NCBI GenBank assembly: GCA_000010565.1
Contig: AP009389.1
Span: 1,984,001 to 2,048,000, forward strand
DNA from: Pelotomaculum thermopropionicum SI
GTDB taxonomy: Bacteria > Bacillota > Desulfotomaculia > Desulfotomaculales > Pelotomaculaceae
Reading direction: 5' to 3'
DNA length: 64,000 nucleotides
Position numbers and translations under genes: made by a program. Below, one piece after another: positions 32,990 to 40,395 of this stretch (position 1 is its first letter; every line of letters begins with the position of its first letter). The notes below the pieces were generated by a model. That model saw nothing but the letters and a program-made list of their open reading frames with translations, did no database searches and had not been told where the DNA came from.

Positions 32990-33789
32990 TGTTCACCCAG
33001 TTCTACGGCCTAAAGTTCAACCCTTTTTCCAAAGAGGTGCCCTTTGACCAGTTGTTTGCCAGTTGGGACCTTCAGGAGCTGACCTCCCGTTTAAAATATT
33101 TGCAGCAGGTACGGGGGATCGGCCTGGTTACCGGGGAGCCGGGGTGCGGGAAAACCAGCGCTTTGCGCAAGTACGTCAGCGAACTGAACCCCGCCCACTA
33201 CAAGACGTGTTACTTTGCCCTGTCCACGGTAACCGTGCTGGAATTCTACCAGGGTCTGGCTCTGGCCTTGGGGGAAGAACCGAAGCACAAGAAGGTGAGC
33301 ATCTTCCACCAGATTCAGGGGGCCATTGCCAGTCTTTATTACGAACGGCGGATTACCCCGGTGATTGTCCTGGACGAAATTCACCTGGCGGGCAACAAGA
33401 TTTTGGAGGACTTAAGGCTTCTATTTAACTTTCAGATGGACTCGCAAAACCCCTTTATTCTAATTTTGGCCGGACAGACCTTAATCCGGAGCAAGCTTGC
33501 CCTCAATGTGAACAACCCTTTACGGCAGCGGCTGACCGTCAAATATTCCATGCGGGGCTTAAAAGCCGAGGAGATCAGGGAGTATTGCGTCAGCCGGTTG
33601 AAGTATGCCGGCCTGCACGAGGAGATTTTTACCCCCGCAGCCTTTGAGGCAATCTATGCCGTCACCAACGGACTCCCCCGGCTGGTCAACAACCTGGTCA
33701 CCACCTGTTTGATCTGCGCCTGCAGTAAGAAGCAAAGGGAGATCGATCCCGAGGTGGTCTACCAAGCCCAGCAGGAACTGGAAATTTAG
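32986..33789 (+). CDS. TniB/ExeA-like AAA+ transposition ATPase, copy 2
   Basis: 267 residues ending ...Q-Q-E-L-E-I at TAG, the native length judged against copy 1. Walker A G-E-P-G-C-G-K-T-S and Walker B V-L-D-E-I-H are intact. Target-selection ATPase of the TniB/TnsC/MuB type, expected to bind DNA and hand target sites to the transposase. No TniQ or other site-selection protein is encoded, so targeting is probably loose. Confidence 0.8.
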   Translation: MMFTQFYGLKFNPFSKEVPFDQLFASWDLQELTSRLKYLQQVRGIGLVTGEPGCGKTSALRKYVSELNPAHYKTCYFALSTVTVLEFYQGLALALGEEPKHKKVSIFHQIQGAIASLYYERRITPVIVLDEIHLAGNKILEDLRLLFNFQMDSQNPFILILAGQTLIRSKLALNVNNPLRQRLTVKYSMRGLKAEEIREYCVSRLKYAGLHEEIFTPAAFEAIYAVTNGLPRLVNNLVTTCLICACSKKQREIDPEVVYQAQQELEI

Positions 33790-33803
33790 GGGGTTGGTTT
33801 GCT

Positions 33804-34052
33804 ATGCGCAGCCTGAAAGATTACTTTCTATTCACCGGCTTTTCGGATTTGCTGCCCGTAGCGGTCAAGATGACCCAGGAATTAAACTACACCAAAGAAG
33901 AAATGATCGAAGCGATTTGCAAGGTAGCTGATAAAGCCAGAGTCTATCCACCGACCAGGAACCGGACGGGTTGGTTTGCCACCGTGTTCCGCGAAAAACT
34001 ACAAGAAGCGCGGGCGGAAATACTGGCCTTCCGGAATAGGTACCGGGATTAG
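33804..34052 (+). CDS. Small transposon accessory protein (82 aa)
   Basis: 82 residues, starting M-R-S-L-K-D-Y-F-L-F-T-G-F-S-D, helical and charged with a basic C-terminus (R-F/R-N-R-Y-R-D). It lies 14 bp after the ATPase gene and reads the same way. No family recognised. Its truncated counterpart in copy 1 shows it may be dispensable there. A short inverted repeat (GGGCTGTC.../...GGGCAGCCC region near 34068-34092) and the transposon right end follow it. Confidence 0.5.
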   Translation: MRSLKDYFLFTGFSDLLPVAVKMTQELNYTKEEMIEAICKVADKARVYPPTRNRTGWFATVFREKLQEARAEILAFRNRYRD

Positions 34053-34257
34053 CTATTCTTGAATCTGGGCTGTCTAATCAGGGCAGCCCGGATCTTTTTC
34101 TAATGCTAATGAAATTTGCAAATGTTTATTGAAGGTACCGGTTTAATTTGCGAATTTCGCTTGTTTTTGGACTGGATTGACCCAATTTAATGTGAGAATC
34201 GTTATTGGATTAATTTGAGAATCTACAATTTTGCTACTACTTATTTTGCTACTTGAT

Positions 34258-36352
34258 GTTTCAATTCCTCATAGGCAGGCTAAAAACGGTGATGAAGTGG
34301 CCGAAAAACGCAGCCTTTTCCAGGTTTCAATTCCTCATAGGCAGGCTAAAAACCCTGCCGCTCACGTTTCCGGTCGCATAGCACCTAGATAGTTTCAATT
34401 CCTCATAGGCAGGCTAAAAACAATGTATTGTTTTGCACATGGTAACGTTCAGGCTGTGTTTCAATTCCTCATAGGCAGGCTAAAAACACAAAGTTGCTTT
34501 AGTTTTATCCTGCGAATAAATGGTTTCAATTCCTCATAGGCAGGCTAAAAACCCTCGGGGAGCAGGTCAAAGAGCTGCTTGCACACTGGTTTCAATTCCT
34601 CATAGGCAGGCTAAAAACCTATTGATTTCATGGCGCACCCCCGTAGACCTTTTCGTTTCAATTCCTCATAGGCAGGCTAAAAACAAATACCCTTTTAGAG
34701 GAGGATAGCGATGGGAGTTTAGTTTCAATTCCTCATAGGCAGGCTAAAAACAGTATGCGTTCATTATAAAACAACCCCCAATCTCCTGTTTCAATTCCTC
34801 ATAGGCAGGCTAAAAACACCAAAGGGGTTTCCGCCCAGGTTCCGTGGGACCTGGTTTCAATTCCTCATAGGCAGGCTAAAAACGGGTGAATCTAAATTGA
34901 GAATAATACCGGAGGAAATGTTTCAATTCCTCATAGGCAGGCTAAAAACCAGACAATCCCATGATTGTCATGCCCAATTTTGAGCCGTTTCAATTCCTCA
35001 TAGGCAGGCTAAAAACAAGCGCATGACGGCCAGAGTGCAGATATTCAGCACGTGGTTTCAATTCCTCATAGGCAGGCTAAAAACCTCTATCGCGGCAATA
35101 AAAGGTTTTTCTGATGGTAGTTTCAATTCCTCATAGGCAGGCTAAAAACTGGTTGAAATACTTTCTGGCTTTATCAGCTGCTTTTTTGTTTCAATTCCTC
35201 ATAGGCAGGCTAAAAACAGCCATACATACCGCTAACGAGGGACTGGCGCAGGCTGGTTTCAATTCCTCATAGGCAGGCTAAAAACACAAGGGAAGTTGCG
35301 CAGAAATCAAACACTTAAGGGGAGTTTCAATTCCTCATAGGCAGGCTAAAAACCGGCGCGCTGCCCAAGCTGGCCAGGCAGGTTTACAGGGTTTCAATTC
35401 CTCATAGGCAGGCTAAAAACCACCGGGCGCCGGGCGGGGCTTGGAGGACGTCCGGAGGGGTTTCAATTCCTCATAGGCAGGCTAAAAACAGGACAAGATA
35501 CCTGTGCCTTTCCAGGAAAACTGGGTTTCAATTCCTCATAGGCAGGCTAAAAACAGGCCAGCCAGCCGATTGAGTTCATTGAGACTTTTTGGTTTCAATT
35601 CCTCATAGGCAGGCTAAAAACGGCGGCGGAGGCTGCCCTATTGCGGAAGCGGCTTATAGGTTTCAATTCCTCATAGGCAGGCTAAAAACCAAACTGCATA
35701 TCTCTGTTTTTCGTCTGGATATTCATGTTTCAATTCCTCATAGGCAGGCTAAAAACTATTCCGAAGTGCTCCACTTGCGCCGACATTTCTAGTTTCAATT
35801 CCTCATAGGCAGGCTAAAAACAACTAACGGGTGGCGCTAGTTCGATAAGAAATGAAAAGTTTCAATTCCTCATAGGCAGGCTAAAAACGGCTTTTGCCGG
35901 ACGTATAGACAATGCTACTAGTAGTTTCAATTCCTCATAGGCAGGCTAAAAACGACAACATCGGCAACCAAATCGAAGCGCCGGCCGAGCGGTTTCAATT
36001 CCTCATAGGCAGGCTAAAAACCTTAAGGATTTTTGAAGGATTTAAGCTGAGCCAGAATAGTTTCAATTCCTCATAGGCAGGCTAAAAACTAAATCAGAAC
36101 ACTAAACTTGCCGGTAAGTGTAGGGTTTCAATTCCTCATAGGCAGGCTAAAAACGGCTATCCGCTCAAAATCCTTTGCCTCATCTTTCGTGTTTCAATTC
36201 CTCATAGGCAGGCTAAAAACTTCTTGGCTCTTTCCACATTGGCCGCCAGCTCGTCAGTTTCAATTCCTCATAGGCAGGCTAAAAACCTCGTAGTTCACTG
36301 CCAGCACCACCCCCGCCAATGAGTTTCAATTCCTCATAGGCAGGCTAAAAAC
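34258..36352 (-). CRISPR. CRISPR array block C (~32 repeats)
   Basis: Same 30-nt repeat and spacer sizes; count from length and period. It is bounded on the left by the TniA/TniB transposon and on the right by the Tn554-like element starting in the spacer after 36352. The spacer at 35354-35390 recurs exactly in block D (42293-42329) and, two bases shorter with one substitution, in block B (23978-24012). Confidence 0.97.
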
Positions 36353-36511
36353 AAAACCCCGTGCAAATTATATATACCTAAAAAGAAAAAACCCTGTAAA
36401 CACAAGGTTCTCACTTTCTGTATATATCCACAACGTATATTTTTGTGTTTAAAATATTAAGCGTACTCCAAAACCAGACTCGCAACATGGGGAACCTCTA
36501 ATCCTGCTTTA

Positions 36512-36689
36512 GGCCTGTGGATATGCCGCTCGTGTGGACTTGTGGACAGGCACAAGGGTTCATCTCACCAATCGGGGTTATCTAACCGAACCCTGAATTT
36601 CCAGGCAGTTCATTGGTTTGCTTCCCGCCTGTCCACAGGGTTCACACTCGCTTGGACAACGCTTCGCGTTGCCCACATATCCACAGGCC
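36512..36689. repeat. Nested inverted repeats at the tnpC end of the Tn554-like element
   Basis: GGCCTGTGGATATG (36512-36525) is a perfect inverted partner of CATATCCACAGGCC (36676-36689). Inside it, TGTGGACAGGC (36541-36551) pairs perfectly with GCCTGTCCACA (36627-36637). A small hairpin CAACGC-TTC-GCGTTG lies at 36658-36672. The whole 36353-36748 stretch has no gene I can support. The arms share the word TGTGGA, so they could be multiple recombinase or accessory-protein sites, or one large stem in an RNA. Confidence 0.6.
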
Positions 36690-36748
36690 CGGCTGCGGCA
36701 ATAATAAGCATAACCATTTTAAGAATGATTACGTTCGTAAAATTAATC

Positions 36749-37138
36749 CTACTCCAATGATTCGTAAAGCTTTCCCCGCAGCATTTTAAGTTCCTCTTTC
36801 AACCGTTTGTTTTCGGCTTCCAGTTCCTTGATACGTTTGTTTTTTGCAGCAATAATAATATCCTTGCTGGCATCGGTCATTTCCCGTTTTATCTGCTTCG
36901 GAGAAGGCGCGGCCGCCTGCTGCTTACGGAGGTTCTCGATGCACTCCTTAATCTCCTGGTGGGTGTAGAGATAAGACTTACTCACCCTGGCCTCCAGAGA
37001 AACGCTGTTGAAGTTGATTTTCTCCCCAGCCTTGATTAGCCTCTGGATGGCCTCGTCAACCTTTTTCACGGTTTCCTCGCTCTTGTGCCGGGCGTGTTTT
37101 TTCATTCCTCCCGTGTTACGCTGGTGTTTGCCGGACAT
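36749..37138 (-). CDS. tnpC: TnpC-like transposition protein (Tn554 family)
   Basis: 129 residues. An N-terminal part with a TetR/TnpC-like helix-turn-helix (I-N-F-N-S-V-S-L-E-A-R-V-S-K-S-Y-L-Y) is followed by a C-terminal coiled coil (I-K-E-L-E-A-E-N-K-R-L-K-E-E-L). Length and layout match Tn554 TnpC (about 125 aa), which influences the rate and orientation of insertion. Its start overlaps the end of tnpB by 23 bp, so it is the last gene of the operon. Confidence 0.7.
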   Translation of the reverse strand: MSGKHQRNTGGMKKHARHKSEETVKKVDEAIQRLIKAGEKINFNSVSLEARVSKSYLYTHQEIKECIENLRKQQAAAPSPKQIKREMTDASKDIIIAAKNKRIKELEAENKRLKEELKMLRGKLYESLE

Positions 37139-39086
37139 TTAAACGTTCCTCCCCCACGTACTCTCGCCCTTTTTTCCCTGCCAGGTGATGGGTATGGCCT
37201 TCCTTTAGAACAGTCAGAATCGCTTCGTAACGCTCCAGAAGGGTCTCGTTTTTCTCCACCCAGATGGTCCGGCCCTGGGCCTTGCCGCGCTCGATGACAG
37301 CCTTTACCTCCCTGATTTCCGCCTCGAACTGCGGGATAAAATCAGGGGTGGTGCATAAATTGCGGCAGGTCAGGCAGGGGTTTAACTGGTGCTTGCACTC
37401 CACCTTGTGGGGCTTAAGGCAGTACCCTAAGGGCGTCCTCACCGCATCCAGGTTGTGGCGGATATACTCCCACTCAATTAAATCTTCGTTCTCGATTTCG
37501 GAAGGGTCGATCCTTACGGGCTTCCCTGTAGGGTCAATCCGGAAAAGGCCGTTTTTCGTGGCCTCTTCCCAGGACTTCCGCATGGTGGTGTCCAGGATCT
37601 TTGCGTAACGCAGGGTCATTTCCGGGGAAGCGTGGGCCATCCACTTTTGGACGTGAAGAATGTTCATCCCGTTGTTAATTAACTCCACGCCTTTAGTGTG
37701 GCGGAAAGCATGGTTACCAAAATGAAATACCCGGCCCTGATCGTCTACGATGTTGCATTTTTGGGCCAAGCGAATGAGAGCCTGTTGAATGAGCAACCCC
37801 ATTGGTGGGCGGCCCCTGCGTTTTCCTTCCAGTCGCACGAACAGCAATTTATGAGGGTTGTTTTCCGGCGTGCTTTTTTCTTTGATCTCATCAACTACTG
37901 CCTGAACCACTGTAGCCACCTCGTCGGTAATGGGAACGCGGTGGTTCAGCACCTGCGTTTTCAGAATATCCCCGCAGAGCCACCACCCTTGGGCAGTACG
38001 GTCCAGGCAGTTATCGTAACGAAGGTTCAGGATGTCGGAGATGCGCCAGCCCGTAGCACGAAGAAGAACGACTACAGGGATGTACTCCGGGGGCGTAAGC
38101 TGATCCAGATTTTCTTCCAGTTGCCTTAGAACCCCTTCAGGGATAAATTTAATATCTTCTTCCGACCGCTTAGCCAGCCTAGGGAAATCTTCCTTGAACA
38201 ACAGCAAAAAATGAGGCTTTTCCGGCGCCTCCGGGTACCCGGCCCGCTGTATGTAATCTAAAAAGCTCCGCAGGCTGACTAAATATTCATAATGCTGTTT
38301 TCGCCAACCTTCTGTGTACGACCGGTACCATGCCAGGTAATTCTCTATATCCTTACGAGATAAACTCTTAAGGTCTTTCCAGTGAGGATATTGCTTGTGA
38401 ATGAAACACAGAAACAAACGCAGAGCCATCAAGTCTGTTGCACATTGGGTATATGACCGAATGCCTACCCGTACCTTCAGGTATCTTTTAGCCAGGGGCC
38501 GGAAGGGAAGGGGAATGCCCTCAAAGGAAAGCAGGTAAAGAGCTTTGTTTTGGGTATATTTCGCTCCTGGTATTTTCCGCACATCCCAGACGTTCTTTTC
38601 AAACTCCTCCCGCTCGTCGTAGAAGTTGACCATAAACTGATATACCTGCTGTAACAGAGTTTCGTATTCATTACTGGACAAGCGGCTATCTTTATTAATC
38701 TTAAACCCCTGCTCAATTAGGTAAGAACGCCACCTAATCATGGCCTTTTCTATTTCCAAGTCCGTAAAACTTTTAATCCTGGGATAAGCCCGTTCTAGAA
38801 ATTCAGCCAGGCGGGCAAAGCAAACTCCGTAAACGACCGCCGTTTTTAATCGCAAGGTGTGTTCCTGGAGGCGGTGAACAAAGAAAAACTTGACCTCTCC
38901 CTTAATACCTGGTTGTAGGCGGGAAAAGTCAATAGTTTTGTTGGTTAAAGTCCACCTTTCAGGCCGAAACTCGTCAAAGATGGGGTCAGTAATTACCCAC
39001 CTGTCCTTTTCCCAGTAGCCTGACAAGGTTTCCTCGATCTCTTGTAATTTTGCTAGCGTCGGGACCGGCCGGTAAACCGTACTCAC
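37116..39086 (-). CDS. tnpB: TnpB-like tyrosine recombinase (Tn554 family)
   Basis: 656 residues, close to Tn554 TnpB (about 630). A long N-terminal SAM-like/core-binding region precedes a phage-integrase catalytic domain. The catalytic Arg is in L-L-R-A-T-G-W-R-I-S-D, H-x-x-R in H-A-F-R-H-T-K, the second His in W-M-A-H-A-S-P and the nucleophile Tyr in M-T-L-R-Y-A-K. A C-terminal cysteine cluster (C-K-H-Q-L-N-P-C-L-T-C-R-N-L-C) looks like a zinc site, usual in this family. The ATG overlaps the tnpA stop by 4 bp. All catalytic residues are present. Confidence 0.85.
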   Translation of the reverse strand: MSTVYRPVPTLAKLQEIEETLSGYWEKDRWVITDPIFDEFRPERWTLTNKTIDFSRLQPGIKGEVKFFFVHRLQEHTLRLKTAVVYGVCFARLAEFLERAYPRIKSFTDLEIEKAMIRWRSYLIEQGFKINKDSRLSSNEYETLLQQVYQFMVNFYDEREEFEKNVWDVRKIPGAKYTQNKALYLLSFEGIPLPFRPLAKRYLKVRVGIRSYTQCATDLMALRLFLCFIHKQYPHWKDLKSLSRKDIENYLAWYRSYTEGWRKQHYEYLVSLRSFLDYIQRAGYPEAPEKPHFLLLFKEDFPRLAKRSEEDIKFIPEGVLRQLEENLDQLTPPEYIPVVVLLRATGWRISDILNLRYDNCLDRTAQGWWLCGDILKTQVLNHRVPITDEVATVVQAVVDEIKEKSTPENNPHKLLFVRLEGKRRGRPPMGLLIQQALIRLAQKCNIVDDQGRVFHFGNHAFRHTKGVELINNGMNILHVQKWMAHASPEMTLRYAKILDTTMRKSWEEATKNGLFRIDPTGKPVRIDPSEIENEDLIEWEYIRHNLDAVRTPLGYCLKPHKVECKHQLNPCLTCRNLCTTPDFIPQFEAEIREVKAVIERGKAQGRTIWVEKNETLLERYEAILTVLKEGHTHHLAGKKGREYVGEERLNVRQTPA

Positions 39087-40213
39087 TGTTCAGAGCCCTC
39101 CTTTTGCTGCCGTTTAAGGCGCATTTTTTCCTCTGCCTTCTCCCAGTCCTTGCGCATGTCTTCATCGCTCGGGTGCAAGTAAATTTGCGTGGTGGTCTGG
39201 ACATGGGCATGTCCGGCCCGTTTTCGCAAGTGTTCCGGCTTCCAGCCGGCCCGGCGCAGTTCGGTTAAGGAGCTGTGCCGGAGGATGTGGGGGCTGACGC
39301 CAATTCCCGTTTTGGCCTTCAGCCTGCGGAAAAGAGAGGCGACGTCCTGGTATTCCATGGGTTGATACCTATTTTCACCGGACAGTTTAATAAAAACGTG
39401 GTTTGTGTCCACTTCGTCCGTGTGGAATTCAGCCACATAGTCGAAAAACAGGTTGATTAAATCCGGGGAAACGTCCACCGTCCGGGGGCTGCAGATAGTT
39501 TTAATTTCGGCGAGGTTGGGAAGTTCCCCCCTGTCCCGGATGTGGATCTTTTGCCCGTCGGGCTCAAAGTCCTCCAGCCACAGGGCCAGGGCCTCGCCGA
39601 TACGAATGGAGCTTTCCCATAAAAGCTGGATTAAAAACTTATTCCTTAAGTTTGAGCAGGCGTCAATCAACTTGCCCACCTGCTCTTTAGAAATGGTCTT
39701 GGGCCGGGAACGGCGGACCTTGACCTTTAAAATCTTGGCCGGGTACTCCTTGTCCTTGTTGACGTGGTAGAGAAAGTCTTTAAAGCCCCTCCTGCTCCCG
39801 GGGATGGTCTTTTTAAGCCTTTCGGAGAGCTGGACGCTATAGTCCTCATGGCGCATGAGGTAGTCGTAGAAATTGAGGACCGTGGAGATGACGGTGTTCA
39901 CGGTGGCCGGTCCGCGGGGGGACGTTACGGGCGTCACTGGGATTACTTTCAGGTTCCCGTAGGGGTTCTGAAGCCAGCGCATGAAAGCAGCCATGTCGTC
40001 GATGCTGATTTTACGATAATCCAGCCCCTCCTGCTCAATGAACTCGAAAAAAAGTTTCAGGTGCTGGCAGTAGGAACGGAGGCTGTTCCGTGCGGCTCCG
40101 CTGTTATCCTTGAACTTGATGAACCGCATGACGGGAAGGACGGGTTCACTGTCTGAGTCAACCAGCATATATCGGATTTTTCCATCGGAAGTTCTAATCG
40201 TTTCCACCCTCAT
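39083..40213 (-). CDS. tnpA: TnpA-like tyrosine recombinase (Tn554 family)
   Basis: About 376 residues from the ATG at 40213 (GGTGG upstream); a TTG two codons earlier is an alternative. Phage-integrase fold with catalytic Arg in W-E-S-S-I-R-I-G-E-A-L, H-x-x-R in P-H-I-L-R-H-S-S, second His in A-G-H-A-H-V-Q and Tyr in I-Y-L-H-P-S. It is the first gene of the operon, so the promoter should lie in 40214-40395, an A/T-rich stretch with the palindromic core ACTAGT near 40257. Works with TnpB in site-specific integration. Confidence 0.8.
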   Translation of the reverse strand: MRVETIRTSDGKIRYMLVDSDSEPVLPVMRFIKFKDNSGAARNSLRSYCQHLKLFFEFIEQEGLDYRKISIDDMAAFMRWLQNPYGNLKVIPVTPVTSPRGPATVNTVISTVLNFYDYLMRHEDYSVQLSERLKKTIPGSRRGFKDFLYHVNKDKEYPAKILKVKVRRSRPKTISKEQVGKLIDACSNLRNKFLIQLLWESSIRIGEALALWLEDFEPDGQKIHIRDRGELPNLAEIKTICSPRTVDVSPDLINLFFDYVAEFHTDEVDTNHVFIKLSGENRYQPMEYQDVASLFRRLKAKTGIGVSPHILRHSSLTELRRAGWKPEHLRKRAGHAHVQTTTQIYLHPSDEDMRKDWEKAEEKMRLKRQQKEGSEQ

Positions 40214-40309
40214 TGGCAAACACCACCATTAAATGAAATATTTTCTATATTGTACTACTAGTACTATATTAAAACAATATATTTAACTAATTTTATAGGA
40301 ATAAAAATA

Positions 40310-40348
40310 GGGATAAACCCTTTCTTAGAATACTATAAGGTCTATCCC
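40310..40348. repeat. Inverted repeat at the tnpA end of the Tn554-like element
   Basis: GGGATAAACC (40310-40319) and GGTCTATCCC (40339-40348) pair at 9 of 10 positions across 19 bases. They sit about 50-85 bp from the CRISPR repeat that marks the outer limit of the element. The arms are plausible recombinase-binding arms around a core site, or a terminator facing the array. No coding sequence is visible between 40214 and 40395. Confidence 0.45.
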
Positions 40349-40395
40349 ATACCTCGGTATATTTAAGTTTTTCCGGGGTTGGTTTTTCTTCTACT

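Larger units (their letters stand above)
30667..34227 (+). mobile_element. TniA/TniB-type DD35E transposon, copy 2, inserted in a spacer
   Basis: 3,561 bp, intact, same gene order as copy 1. The left flank (after the repeat ending 30655) reads AATACTTATTT/T and the right flank starts ATTTT, so ATTTT is a likely 5-bp target duplication, the size made by Tn7/Mu-type transposases. Removing the element and one ATTTT restores a spacer of about 37 nt, a normal length for this array. All cargo ORFs are open, so this copy is probably the active one. It is oriented against the direction of array transcription. Confidence 0.85.
36353..40395 (-). mobile_element. Tn554-like transposon (tnpA-tnpB-tnpC) inserted in a spacer
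   Basis: About 4 kb between two intact CRISPR repeats (ending 36352, resuming 40396). It carries the three-gene set typical of Tn554: two tyrosine recombinases (about 377 and 656 aa) and a small HTH/coiled-coil protein (129 aa), in the order tnpA, tnpB, tnpC, with overlapping ends. No resistance cargo is present. The true ends lie within about 36 bp of each flanking repeat and cannot be fixed by eye, because Tn554-type elements leave no target duplication. About 390 bp of structured non-coding sequence lies at the tnpC end and 180 bp of A/T-rich sequence at the tnpA end. Confidence 0.75.

Noticed and set aside
36353-36748. DnaA boxes or a replication origin suggested by repeated TGTGGA/TCCACA words
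   Set aside because: The words do not match the DnaA box (TTATCCACA) and no replication gene is present. They form nested inverted repeats at a transposon end instead.
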